Shown piece by piece: positions 35,104 through 45,226 of a stretch of DNA of 64,000 nt. The DNA lies in assembly GCF_026914185.1 (NCBI RefSeq), contig NC_070561.1, forward strand, positions 2,418,001 through 2,482,000, given 5' to 3'. The position numbers and the translations under genes are program-made. This DNA comes from Puccinia triticina. Its lineage: Eukaryota > Basidiomycota > Pucciniomycetes > Pucciniales > Pucciniaceae. The notes under the pieces were generated by a model, which did not search any database, was not told where the DNA came from, and was given only the letters and a program-made list of their open reading frames with translations. Numbering within the stretch: position 1 is the stretch's first letter; each line of letters starts with the position of its first letter.

Positions 35104-36399
35104 CCACTGGAATTTGATTAGATACCTCACGCTAACGAAATTCAGTCACCGCGGATAGCTGTATCACATGTGAAAATTGTTTTGTGCTTATAGCTTGAAA
35201 TTATTGACGAAGGAAAATTGGGTGATTGGCATCCTAATACTGTCACTCTAAAACTTTCGATTGTTTTTTTTTCGTTTCTTTTTTTTGGGACTCGGCAGAC
35301 GTTGGCTTGACACGCTGTATCACAAGCAATGTGTAAATATTTACTTGCAAGTGAAACTCTCACTAAGTGATTTCCCAACATGAATCGAGGAAGAAAGTGT
35401 TGTCTGCAACTCCTCCTTATCTGTTGAGTTAATTATTCCCCCCAGCCGAGAGAGAAAGTTTCCAATCCTCGAGCAAGATTTCTGTGGTTGCACTCGAGTC
35501 TGCTGCTTCGGAATGCACCCGCGCCGCGCCCGCCCTCTCGACTAACGGCCCTCCGCTCCCTTCGGGGCTGTACCTGCTGCGATCTTGACGTCGAAGCCCT
35601 GGCGGGAAACCTAATCAGCGCAGCCGCTGTCTCAGGCAATTTTCATCCCACAGGCTGGCCGCGCTCCCATGAGGCTCCAAATGGTATATAAAGCCCCCGC
35701 CTCCGGCACCTGTTAGTCCACTCATGACCAAAGTGAGCAGCGTTGCCCCCACACACCTCCTCTCACATCCTTGCCGATACGTTCCATGCTAACAACTATG
35801 CCTCTCCCATCTCTCCCTCCAGCTCTTCAGGATCTATTTACAGTAGATACCCGATCGTTTGTCTCACTAGCTCAATTGAGCCACAGTGTTTACGAGTGTT
35901 GATGATTCAAAAGCCTCCCGTTTCACCTTAGCGAGAACCGCCAGCTGGGCTCGCCCCACTTGCTCGATGACCTTGGGCTTACTCCGCCGCCTCATCTCTC
36001 AGGTGATGGTTGTCAGGCTCACCTCGTTCTACCCGTAGAGCGCTGGGACGCTGTGGAGTTGGCCGGAAATGGGGGCTCTTCTGAACTTGCACCTTTTGCC
36101 CAACTTTGTTTCCAGTTATTCCCCCCCTCAAATTGTAATGCAGCAATCCCATTCATGCCCATGACACCTCTTGCGCTATTGTGTGCTTTCCGTGCCCCTC
36201 CTCCTGCCGCATGACTTTCGGCCAACTTGAGCCATCGGTCGAACACAGAGCAACAGCTTGGGAGCAGGCCTTCAAATCACTGGCAAGTTGATCCATCTGG
36301 AAGGGAAAAGTGACCCAAGGAACAAAGATATCTGGCAGCATCACCCACTTTTGGCTAACTTGGATAATTCCCTCCTCGGGGGAGTGGAGCGACCTCCAA
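35104..36399. other. Intergenic DNA with one strong TATA box
   Basis: TATATAAA at 35685-35692 is followed by a C-rich region and an ATG at 35724 that is soon stopped unless spliced (GTGAGC lies 9 nt after it and CTCCAG at about 35817-35822). A short spliced gene may start here, but I cannot support a product. The rest shows nothing recognisable. Confidence 0.35.
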
Positions 36400-37360
36400 G
36401 GAGGAACTTACGGGCACTGTACAGGCAGTCAAAACCCGTTCGGGCGGCTGGTTTCGCATGAGATGGGTGCCGGTGTGAGAATAAAAGCTGGTTGGTGGGT
36501 AGAAAAGTCCACTACAGTTGCGCACGGCATTCCACTGTACAAGGTTTTGGGCTGGTCCCAAATGTTGGGGCCCAAAACCTGAAAAACAAAATACAGTTTT
36601 TTCACATATTTTTGGGCGGCTGGGACATGGTATGGTGTCCCAGCTATGGTTTTAGAACCACCAGACACTCCTGAAAGCACTGTATGACAGTTTATGTGGG
36701 TTTAGTGCCCAACCAGGAGGCAGAAGTATGGGTTTAGGACCCCATACATATGTACAGCAATGTCAGAAAAGCTTGCGGCCAGCTTTTGGACCGCTGATTT
36801 CAGCCTCAAAGCTTGTATGGCTCCTGTACGTCAGGAATGCTATCAGAAGAAAAACCCCAGTTTCTTTGTTTTCCACTTTGGGGCCTTGAGGGGCCCACCA
36901 TTGGATTCCTGGAGCAATTTTACTTTGATCCGGCTCTTTGCCGCCCCTGCCTCCCTCACCCCTTGCCCAGCCTGGCACCCATGTCAAGTGAAACCAGCTG
37001 CCCGAACGGGTTTTGTCTGCCTGTACAGTGAATCTGTACAGGCCTGTGGCTGAAATGCAGAAGTCATTTCAGCCACAAAATTTGGCAAGCTTTTCTGACA
37101 TTGCTGTACTTTTGCCCCTATTTGGGAGGTGGGTCCCAAAATATGGACTGTCAAAAAAAAAAAAAAAAGGCTGGACCAAATTGGTTTCCACTTTAGATTT
37201 GGAATCTACACACTCTGTAGCCTCCAAAAATGTAGTCCGTTAGAGTGCTGGACCCCCAACCCAGTGGCAGTTGGGGTTTTGCCCCGCATAGCCCAACAAG
37301 CTTTGCAGGCAACTCTGTACAGTAGAATGCCGCGCACAACTGTAGCCGCCTTCTTGAAGA
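36400..37360. repeat. Cluster of nested inverted repeats
   Basis: Three inverted pairs overlap: about 36415-36475 with 36975-37035 (CCCGAACGGGTTTT and CTGCCTGTACAG), about 36750-36780 with 37075-37110 (GTACAGCAATGTCAGAAAAG), and about 36510-36540 with 37315-37350 (TACAGTTGYGCRCGGCATT). They resemble the remains of one or more hairpin-forming MITEs inserted into each other. No coding signal. Confidence 0.55.
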
Positions 37361-37364
37361 ATAT

Positions 37365-37500
37365 ATGTGTCTGGGCTGAGTGATAATTGGTGTCTCGGCT
37401 CCGCACTTCTACTTTCTTCTTATAGTGTAATAATCCGCAAGTGAATAAAGCTCTGCACTTGGTAAGCACAAATCTGCAAGTAATCACTGTAAGCAAAATT
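37365..37500 (-). repeat. LTR fragment related to element 1
   Basis: The complement of this stretch matches the LTR of element 1 around 9690-9830. Shared pieces include GAGCTTTATTCAC, GCGGATTATTAC, GAAGTGCGGAGCCGAG and GCAGATT..G.GCTTAC. The rest of that LTR is not present, so it is a truncated or solo remnant. Confidence 0.65.
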
Positions 37501-37960
37501 TAAGGTCACATAAAACTCTCAAATATGACCAAATCCACCATTATATAATTGACAAGTTTGAAAAAACCCACCATTTTTAAACGGCTGTACTTTGTGCACT
37601 GCAAAAAACTTGTTGCACACTGCAGGGGGCATCCACTCAACGTCCAGGCCACAGTGCGCGGTAGCTCAAAATGCTTTGTGCACTGCACATGAAAAGCTTG
37701 AGATTCCTTCTTTTTTCTGCCAGCTGGCAGATGGGATTTTTCTTGCCCCTCCTCCATTTTCTTGGGGTATTTGGACTCCCCAGCATGACATAAAAAAAGG
37801 ATGATAAAAAAATACAAAAAATAAGCGGAACACCTCCCCGGAGCGCACCCCCCCCCCCCCCCCTGGGGATTTTCAACCTTCTAAAAAGCCATGGATTGGG
37901 TACACAGCCCCTCAAAAACAGATTTTGAGGGGCAGAAGTACATAGTACATGCATACTCCC

Positions 37961-38483
37961 CCGATGACTGGCCAGCACACACATGGAGTGCAAATCACCA
38001 GTCATCAAGGGGATTACACATTCCTCTTGATGACCAGAACGGTCCCAGTTATTGAGAGGAGTAAACACACCTCTTGATGACCGGAACAGTCCTGGTAATT
38101 GAGAGATTAAGCATTCCTCTCAATGACCAGAACAGTCCCGGTCATTGAGAGATTAAGCATTCCTCTCAATGATTGGGACAGTCCTGGTCATCAAGAGCAA
38201 TTAATCCCCTCAATGAACGGAACATACCCGGTCATCAAGAGTGTTCCTCCTCTTGATGGCCGGGTCTGTTCAGTTCATTGAGGGGATTAAGTGCTCTTCT
38301 CAATGACCGGACCAAACCATTCATCAATCCCATCCTTGAACAGTTTGCTCCGGTCATTGAGGGAGTGTTTCTCCACTCGGTGACTGCAGCAGACTGGGTC
38401 AGCAAGATGATTCCTTTCTTGATGCCCGGGTTTGTTCCAGTCATCAAGTGGTTTATTTAATCCTCTCAATGACCAGTGAGGGA
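37961..38483. repeat. Dual-palindrome tandem array (variant d), left part
   Basis: Units of about 46 bp such as CTCTCAATGACC.GAACAG, its inverse CGGTCATTGAGAG, and a spacer ATTAAGCATTC. Each unit is palindromic around GACCRGNNC..GGTC and again around the spacer. About ten units. The array is interrupted at 38483/38484 by an LTR end. Confidence 0.75.
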
Positions 38484-39489
38484 TTCCTGTCCGTAATAAG
38501 TGGCGGCAGTCGTGTGAGGGGATGGGTGCTGTTTGAGAAATTTAGGCTAAAAGAAATTGATTTCAGTAAAAATAAAAATAAAAATAGAAAACAATGATGA
38601 TGAATTTTTACCTAAAAGAAACAGGAACAAGGTTGAGATGAGAACACAGGAGAACCTAAACCACCATACAACTAGGACTTTGAGGCTAAGATAATAAATG
38701 AAGAGTCAGATGATCATGGTCAACAGTACAAATGAGAAAGAAAGAAAGATAAAAATAAACCTGAGAATTGAGCCGCCTAGACTAGTGACCTCAACAAGCA
38801 ACCGCGCTATGATTTGAGGTTTGCCTGAGCTGCTGGTTGGAAGGAAGATGTCAAGATGAAGAAAAAGGAAATTGGTTGACCGTCAACTGGATCAAGGAGT
38901 AGCGGTCAACTGTTTTTGATCTGAAGTCTTCACACCCATTGATGTCATTGAAAATCAAGTTCGAAGTCACAAGCCGTACCCCTGCGCGCCGTGCGCCTGG
39001 AAGCGCCCACATATTCCAACACTGTTTAGGCTGCCCTTGTGGCGGTGGTCCGTAGAGATGAGCACAGAAAAGAGGATCTGGGATAGCTTGGTAGCTTTGG
39101 TGGTTTTGAGATGTTTGCCAGGGGTTTGGATCCTTGATGGTGGTTGTTCTTGTTTGGAAGGAGTTGGAGGGGTGTGATCTTAAGGAAAAGGAAAGAAGGG
39201 ATCTAGAAACTCTGGATGAAGGATGATTGGCGAGCTGAGCTCAAAGGTTGAAACTCTGAAGATAAGATCTATAAACTCAATGATGGAACTTCTTCTGGGG
39301 ATCAGAATGCCATGCCCCTCCCATCATCCAAGTTTGGCAAACTTGGACTCCGGGAGGCCACATTTCACATAAATTTCATCACATCCTCCGCGCGCTACAC
39401 GCACACACACTCACAAAAAACAAAAGAAACAAAAGAAACAGGGGAGAAGAAAACAACACAAGGGAAAAATAAAGGAAAGCAGAGTGTGA
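38484..39489 (-). repeat. Older solo LTR of the element 2 family, left half (interrupted)
   Basis: Starts TGAGGGATTCCTGTCCGT and matches the LTR of element 2 (39977 on) with many differences up to about 39489. The matching right half is at 49304-49706. Two insertions split it: a foreign solo LTR (38534-39021) and the MULE-like element (39490-49303). Confidence 0.75.
38534..39021. mobile_element. Solo LTR, 488 bp, with 5-bp duplication
   Basis: Begins TGAGAAATTT and ends TTCCAACA, flanked by CTGTT on both sides (38529-38533 and 39022-39026). Removing it restores the LTR sequence GTGCTGTTTAGGCTGCC seen in element 2. It carries no ORF. The superfamily is not clear from ends alone. Confidence 0.78.
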
Positions 39490-39889
39490 CAAACTTAACC
39501 CAAGCCCCTCACTGCTGCGGGCGTCTGGTCTTGCAAAGCAAGCCTCCAATATTTCTTGGCAGGAGGGACTTGCGCGCTATCACCCCCTTTTGCAGAGCCT
39601 AGAATCCCAGTTTGACTGGGTGGTTTATTCAAACCATCACATTTTGTTGCCCTCACAACATTAAACCTTAAAGATTTGCTTGGCACAAAGCCTTGCTTCT
39701 TGCGCGTCATCCCACAAAATATGAGTTATGTTACACCATTTCTTCAATGTCAAACAAATTATCAAAGTATTATAAAAATCTTGGAGCTTACTGAAGTTAA
39801 GCAACAGAAGAGATCTGTGCTCAATGAAATATACAAGTGTTTTTTTTCAACTTACAGTCCAGGCTCTGAGCCCTTGATTGCCGGCACAG

Positions 39890-39976
39890 ACCCGCCATCA
39901 AGACCATATAGCCCTCTGGATGACTGGTAAAGACCGGTAATCACGGGGATATATACAACACCCTGGATGACCGGTA
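39890..39976. repeat. Dual-palindrome array inside E2, left of element 2
   Basis: Two diverged units with GACCGGTAATCACGGGGATATATACAAC and CCCTGGATGACCGGTA. It continues across element 2 at 48622. CCGGTA at 39971-39976 is repeated at 48622-48627, the target duplication of element 2. Confidence 0.7.
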
Positions 39977-40943
39977 TGGGACTCCTGTCCGTGCTAAGCG
40001 GCGGCAGTCGTGTGAGGGGATTGGGTGCTGTTTAGGCTGCCCTTGTAGTGAGTGGTCCGTCGAGATGAGCGCTGAAAAAGGATCGAGGATAGCTTTGTGG
40101 GTTGGTGGTGGTTTTGAGATGTTCGCCGGGGGGTTTGGATCCTCGGCGGCGGTTGTTTTATTTTGAGGATGGTGGGGTGTGATCTTAAAGGATGAGGAAG
40201 GAAGGAAATCTGGAAAATTCTGATGAGGGATGATCGGCGAGCTGAGCTCGAAGGTTTTAACTCTGAAAATCTGATCTATATACTCAGGATGGACCGTATT
40301 CTGGGGATCAGAATGCCATGCCTCTCCCATCATCCAAGTTCGGCGAACTTGGACTCCGGGAGAGCCACATGTCACATACATTTCATCATATCCTCCGCGC
40401 GCTACACGCGCACACACACAAAACAGCAGAAAAGAAACAAACAAAGAAGCAGAGAAAAGAAACAACACAGAGGCAACTAAAAGAAAATACAGCATGAGGA
40501 GACAGAAAGAAAAGAGCCACAGAGAGGAAAGGAAGAAAGAAAAGAAGAGATAGGCAAAACACACAGAAAAGGAGAAAAACCAGAAACAAACAAGTGAGTA
40601 AACCCACAGCAGGTGCTGTGTTAGGACCAAGAAACTGAAGGGGAGTGGGAAAGAGAGAAGAAAAAGGTGAGATGGAAGGATGGAAAGGAAAGGGGGAAAG
40701 AAGTATGGAAGAAAGAAGTGGGAAAAGGAAGGGAAAAAGGGGAAGATCTTGAGAAAGGAGCCAGTTGAAAGTGGGAAGGTGGAAAGTGGGAAGATGATGG
40801 AAGAAGGGTGAATTCTTGAAGGCCTTGAGGATCTTGATGAGTCTTGAGGCGTGAGGGGAGAATGGAGTCTTGATCTTGATGTAGCTGGGGGCGGTGGCGG
40901 CGGCGATGATCCTGACTAGCTGGCCACAAGAGGGGCCACCACA
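39977..40943 (-). repeat. 3' LTR of element 2
   Basis: 967 bp. On the element strand it begins TGTGGTGGCC and ends GAGTCCCA. The sequence is purine-rich on plus in its middle (pyrimidine-rich on the element strand). A GTGGTGGGTGGA purine-rich tract directly precedes it on the element strand and is the likely plus-strand primer. Confidence 0.93.
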
Positions 40944-41013
40944 TCCACCCACCACTTGGAGTCTGTCCCCAGACTCCTCCGGCGGTATGCGTGGCTAAGA
41001 GAGAGAGGAAAAC

Positions 41014-41131
41014 CTAAAGACAACAAAAAAAAAGAGGGGTCCCCGCAGGCGGCTCACGACAGTGGCTGGAGTAGAGCTTACGACAAAGGCGGCAGTAAAG
41101 CCCGGGGTGCATACTAAGGAGGGGGACTTAC
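41014..41131 (-). other. Intron-like cassette d of element 2 (after pol)
   Basis: 118 nt from GTAAGTCCCC to a long T-tract and GTCTTTAG. The pol stop codon TAA lies inside the donor-like AAGTAAGT. A GGGGG run upstream can pair with the CCCCC after GTAAGT, leaving the donor-like site in the loop. The GCCACTGTCGTGAG block starts 65 nt in. Confidence 0.6.
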
Positions 41132-44100
41132 TTTTGGTCAGTAATGCCCCCGCGCGGAAAGTATTGCTTGACCTGATCTGCCGCAAAACGGCGTTTGAGC
41201 TCCGTCCCATCCAGCTCGGCAAGGACGTAAGAGCCCCCTTGAACCTGCTTGACGATCCGGTAGGGGCCATTCCACTTGTGGGCAAACAACTGCCCCCACT
41301 GAACTTCCAAAGCGCGGTTGTATGCAAGAACTAGGTCGCCTTTGGCGAGCGGGGCCCGGAATCGGCCAGAGTTTTTATCCACCCAATAGCGGACTGATTT
41401 GCCGCGAGCCTTCATCATCCGCTCGTACGCTAGGGCTCGAGTATCTTTGCTGCGCTCCAACTGCCTCGAGCGCGCGACCAGCAAGTCGGCCGTGTCCTTC
41501 ACGTCTTCCCAATCGACACCTAAGTAGGACTCAATGTCCAGATCCACAGGGAGGGCGGCGCGCTGCCCAAACACCAATTCATAAGGAGAGTAGCCTGTCG
41601 TACGTTTAGTTGATATGCGATCGGCGAATAGCACAAGTGGGAGGAACTTCCGACAATTCTTGCCCGATTCGCCAGCTAATTTGACCAACGCTGCTTTGAG
41701 GGGGGCGTGTCCGCGCTCGACCATACCCTGACCTTCCAGATAGTAGGGTGTAGAGACACAATGCTGACCCGGCAAGGCGCGCAGCATATCCGCTAGAGCT
41801 CCGCCGAATTCGGAGCCACCATCCGTCGAGTAGGAGCGCGCCAGTCCATAACGCATAGTCCAGTTCTCCTGGAGGAAAGTCGCGACCGCCTCAGAGGTGA
41901 GATTGTTCAAAAACTTTGCTTCAACCCAACCTGAAAAATCATCCCGGGCAACGATTAAATACTTAGCGCCTCCGGCCTTGACATGCACGGCATCCATCGA
42001 CACCCGCCCAAACACGGTCTCCTCCCCTGTAGGGTAACGTGGCTCCAAAGGCCACCTTGAGTCCCTCTTTTGGCAGGCCTCGCAGCTCTGGCACCACCGC
42101 GCGACGTTCTGCTTCAAGGATGGCCACCAGAAGCGGTCTGCGACTCGACGATACGTCTCGGCGACGCCACGGTGGCCCAGATCTTCATGCAGCTTTCTGA
42201 GAATGGAATCCTGTTTCGAGGGAATTGTAACCACGATGCAAGGAAGAGGAGAGCCTCTCTTCAAAAGCCGCCCTGCTTGCACGAAGAACTCGGATGCTTT
42301 CCGACGAAGAGCGCGAAACTCCTTTGCTTCCATACCGGGCGGCTGAGCTAGAGTCAACAGATAAAGCTCCATCTGCCTCCAGAAGCCCTCCTGGTAGCCT
42401 TGATAGTCGTCGATCCCAGCAGCGGTATAAGATTGCAGCGGCCTGACGTTTGGAGCGTCCTCGTCGAATTCGGAAGAAGGAGGATCCGACTCGTCATCCC
42501 CTCGTGGACGACGAGACAGACCATCCAGCATTGTGAAAATTTTCCCGGGGCGGTGCACTATGGTGAATGAAAATAGATGGATGAAGGCCACCCACCGCGT
42601 CATCGGCGCGTTAGGTAGGCTGGGCGAGTTGATCATTTGGACAAGAGATTGGGCGTCGACATTGAGTTCGAAGAACTGCCCCCACAACACCGTTTGGAGT
42701 TTCTTGAGAATGCGGGCCACTCCACATAACTCTAGCTTCGGCTGGGAGTAGCGCGACTCGACGTCTGAGAACAGCAAGGACTCATAAAGGGCGGGGCGAT
42801 CCCGTCCGTCCGAATCCGCCTGAGTGAGCACCGCCCCAACGGCGTGGAAGCTGGAGTCGACCGCTAACTTCAGAAGGCCGGCCCCTGGTCCGTAGTCGAT
42901 CTTCACAAGGACGATATCTCGCCCGACCAGCATCTTGAGCTTCCCGAACGCCTCCTCGCAGTCGGATGTCCAGACAAAATCCGCATCCTTGCGTGTCAGC
43001 CGTCGGAGTGGGAGGCAAATCTGGGATAGCGCGGGGATGAAGATGCGCACGTACACTACCACTCCTAAAAAACCTCTAACCTCCGTTGCATTCTCCGGGG
43101 TCGGCCACGACAGAACTTTATTGACCTTGCTCTTCGCCATGCGCCGACCCTCCTTACAGACAACGTGCCCCACGATCTCGAGGGCAGGAACACAAGCTGC
43201 CAGCTTCGCCGCTGACACGGTTAAACCGGCTTCTTCGATCCGGAACAGCACCCGCTCTAGCGTTTCAGCGTATTCCCATATGAATCGTCGAATACCCGGG
43301 TGCCAGCTCAGTACCTCGTTGTCGTAGTGGGAAGGAGGGCCTTTAATACCCCCATCGTCGATAAAGACCCCTGCGTGCTCGGGGATCTCATCTTGCAGCA
43401 CCCACAGCATCTGGGCTTGGTAGACGGCTACCGAGTTCGTGGCTCCCTGCGGCAGACGGGTGAGCTGAAACCTTCCAAGCGGGGTGTCAAAGGTCGTCAG
43501 GGGCCTTGAAACGGGATCCAGGGCTCGCTCGTTGTAGCCGCCTAGGATGTCGCCCAGACCATAGCACGCGCGCCCAGAAAATGACTCGACGAACTCCTCC
43601 GTGGCGGGCGGAAGGCCCGCATCCTTGACTGTTACTTTGTTCAGCTGCTGGAGATCGTGAACAACGCGGTGTTTCCCGTTGCTCTTCAGGACACAAAACA
43701 CCGGGCTTGTATACGAGGACGTCAACTGTTCGTATAACCCGTTGCGAACTCGCTCCCTCAAAATCCGGGTGTATTCGTCCATCTTTGCGGCTGGAATCGG
43801 GATCTTTTTCTGTTGCCAAGGCGAATGCTCGACGACCGGGATGATATAGGGTAAGCCGTAGGAATCCTTTAGGAGGCCTCGCTCGGACTCATCGAAGGCG
43901 ATGGCCATATTCCGCTCAGAAAGGATGTTCTTAATGACGTTGAGCTCGTCAGGTCGGAGCCAGCCGTCGGGCCCAAAGTTCACTACTCTCAGCCGTTCTT
44001 CGGTAACTCTGCCTTGAGGGATGAAGGGACCCGCCACGGACCGCGGAAGAGGTCGATAGGGATCTCGGGAGAGGGGTGGTCGCTGAAGCGGCGGGTTTAG

Positions 44101-44559
44101 CTCTTGCGGCATTGGCACGTTGACAGGCTTGACTTTCCGCGAGACCGGTTTGTATTTCGCTGCGAACACCACGAATTCTCCGGCTTTCCAGGCGCTCAAA
44201 AGCGCGGATTGAGATTGAGCACCAAGGCCGCTCTGGAGCAAACTCCAGGTCCGTAGCTCCGAAAAATCCTCAAAAGGAACCTTATCTGCGTAAGAAAACC
44301 CGGACGGCGGAGAACGGCTCACGATAGTGGCACGAGGTAGAGCTTTGACAACGTTTGGAGCATCACGCCCGGAGGTGCATAATCGGAGAGAACTTACTTC
44401 TAGTCTCCGATTCCTCCACGGAACACCTTGTTCCTCCACATTCACCCGAATTTCCATACTTGAAGCAAATAGTTTCACCTCATTGCGGAGGATCTTTAGT
44501 TTATCCTCGTCGCGGAGGCTCGGAAGTTTAGCCTCATTGCGGAGGATCCTTGCGGACAA
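41128..44559 (-). CDS. pol: Pol of element 2: reverse transcriptase, RNase H, integrase
   Basis: An open frame of 1143 codons ending in TAA at 41128-41130. RT core: HDLQQLNK, the motif-A Asp in GDILGGY, LTRLPQGATNSVA and active-site FIDDGGIKGP (YxDD variant with Phe). RNase H: Asp in AVDSSFHAVG, Glu in QPKLELCGVA, Asp in NVDAQSL. Integrase: HEDLGHRG with CQSCEACQKR as the HHCC zinc region, then Asp in SMDAVHVK, Asp in STDGGSEFG and Glu in GMVERGHA. A WNGPYRI segment marks the GPY/F module. There is no chromodomain at the short tail. The first in-frame ATG is near 44460; upstream expression probably comes from frameshifting and possibly splicing. The frame differs from the preceding linker frame. 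Confidence 0.93.
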   Translation of the reverse strand: MSARILRNEAKLPSLRDEDKLKILRNEVKLFASSMEIRVNVEEQGVPWRNRRLEVSSLRLCTSGRDAPNVVKALPRATIVSRSPPSGFSYADKVPFEDFSELRTWSLLQSGLGAQSQSALLSAWKAGEFVVFAAKYKPVSRKVKPVNVPMPQELNPPLQRPPLSRDPYRPLPRSVAGPFIPQGRVTEERLRVVNFGPDGWLRPDELNVIKNILSERNMAIAFDESERGLLKDSYGLPYIIPVVEHSPWQQKKIPIPAAKMDEYTRILRERVRNGLYEQLTSSYTSPVFCVLKSNGKHRVVHDLQQLNKVTVKDAGLPPATEEFVESFSGRACYGLGDILGGYNERALDPVSRPLTTFDTPLGRFQLTRLPQGATNSVAVYQAQMLWVLQDEIPEHAGVFIDDGGIKGPPSHYDNEVLSWHPGIRRFIWEYAETLERVLFRIEEAGLTVSAAKLAACVPALEIVGHVVCKEGRRMAKSKVNKVLSWPTPENATEVRGFLGVVVYVRIFIPALSQICLPLRRLTRKDADFVWTSDCEEAFGKLKMLVGRDIVLVKIDYGPGAGLLKLAVDSSFHAVGAVLTQADSDGRDRPALYESLLFSDVESRYSQPKLELCGVARILKKLQTVLWGQFFELNVDAQSLVQMINSPSLPNAPMTRWVAFIHLFSFTIVHRPGKIFTMLDGLSRRPRGDDESDPPSSEFDEDAPNVRPLQSYTAAGIDDYQGYQEGFWRQMELYLLTLAQPPGMEAKEFRALRRKASEFFVQAGRLLKRGSPLPCIVVTIPSKQDSILRKLHEDLGHRGVAETYRRVADRFWWPSLKQNVARWCQSCEACQKRDSRWPLEPRYPTGEETVFGRVSMDAVHVKAGGAKYLIVARDDFSGWVEAKFLNNLTSEAVATFLQENWTMRYGLARSYSTDGGSEFGGALADMLRALPGQHCVSTPYYLEGQGMVERGHAPLKAALVKLAGESGKNCRKFLPLVLFADRISTKRTTGYSPYELVFGQRAALPVDLDIESYLGVDWEDVKDTADLLVARSRQLERSKDTRALAYERMMKARGKSVRYWVDKNSGRFRAPLAKGDLVLAYNRALEVQWGQLFAHKWNGPYRIVKQVQGGSYVLAELDGTELKRRFAADQVKQYFPRGGITDQK
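44286..44397 (-). other. Intron-like cassette c of element 2 (within pol N-terminus)
   Basis: 112 nt from GTAAGTTCTC to TTTTCTTACGCAG. The upstream AATCGGAGA can pair with TCTCTCCGATT just after the donor-like site, giving a stem with GTAAGT in the loop. It is open in the pol frame. The CCACTATCGTGAG block ends 80 nt from the start. Confidence 0.55.
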
Positions 44560-44668
44560 AACTAGATTATTCTTGTTGCAGAGTGTCTTAAAACAAGACG
44601 AAACTAGATTATTCTCATTGCGGAGACGAGAGTCGGAAAGTAGTTTATTCTCATTGCGGAGAGTGAAA
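44500..44668 (-). repeat. Minisatellite at the pol entry of element 2
   Basis: About six imperfect copies of CTCCGCAATGAGAATAAACTA (27-36 nt spacing) on the element strand. In the linker frame it reads SAMRIN and in the pol frame LRNENKL-type repeats. Copy-number changes here could shift the frame between the linker and pol. Confidence 0.7.
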
Positions 44669-45226
44669 CGTTTTGTTCCCTAGACGAGTGAACTTGTTGC
44701 GAGGCCAAGGAAAGAGGACATTCCTTGTTGAGGAGAGGTGCCCGGTGGGATGAAGGTCCACCTGGAAAAGAAGAAGAAAGCGGAACCAACGAATCGCTCA
44801 CGAGTGTGGCCCGAGGTGTTGTTTTTGAAGTTGCGGTAGAATCTACCCGGAGGTGCATACCATGGAGGGGACTTACTTTCAGACTTTGTGCCCCTACGGT
44901 ACACCCAGGTTGCGGATTTTCCGTCACGCGGACATCCTCACGAGTCCGTCGGATCCTTTTTGAAGGTTCAAGGGAGAAAGATTCGGAATGGAGCGGGAAG
45001 GGAGATTGAAAACCGGAAGAGTCGATATTTTTTAGGGATTTTTCGTTTTGTCGATGTTTTTGAGCTTTGATGTTTTCGAGAGACGAATATGAAAGAGAAG
45101 TCGGAGAGAAAAATGGAAGGAAACTACTATTTTGGACCTCTGAAGATTGAGTTGGTCCGCCGGGCAGAATTCGAGGCCCTAGATTAAGACTGCCGGATGT
45201 GGGACCAACCCTCCTCATAAAAAAGA
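44604..45226 (-). CDS. Pro-pol linker frame of element 2
   Basis: This frame is entered by a -1 shift at the TTTTTTA just before the pro stop (45218-45224) and runs about 205 codons to a TAG at 44604. It begins FFMRRVGPTSG and is Ser, Pro and Arg rich with no known domain. It contains cassette b. In element 1 the corresponding frame is continuous with RT, so here either the minisatellite has changed the frame or splicing or a second shift joins it to pol. Confidence 0.55.
44762..44876 (-). other. Intron-like cassette b of element 2
   Basis: 115 nt from GTAAGTCCCC to TTCTTCTTCTTTTCCAG. It follows CTGAAA and is open in the linker frame. GGGG upstream can pair with CCCC after the donor-like site. 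A CCACACTCGTGAG block ends 80 nt from the start. Confidence 0.58.
45151..45224 (-). promoter_or_regulatory. Programmed -1 frameshift signal at the pro/pol junction
   Basis: The slippery heptamer T TTT TTA (45224-45218, pro frame) directly precedes the pro stop TGA (45217-45215). After an 8-nt spacer, GTTGGTCC (45209-45202) pairs perfectly with GGACCAAC (45158-45151). Inside, CCGGCAG (45196-45190) pairs with CTGCCCGG (45167-45160) with one bulge. Heptamer, spacer and stem match the classic -1 signal; U-UUU-UUA is a well-known retroviral slippery sequence. Function is inferred. Confidence 0.75.

Noticed and set aside
39941..40630. Hydrophobic 229-aa and related frames within the element 2 LTRs
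   Set aside because: They arise from pyrimidine-rich LTR sequence on the element strand and overlap in several frames.
44286..44876. Removing cassettes b and c as introns to join linker and pol
   Set aside because: I checked the three frames between the cassettes; all meet stops in or before the minisatellite, so simple removal of both does not give one open frame.
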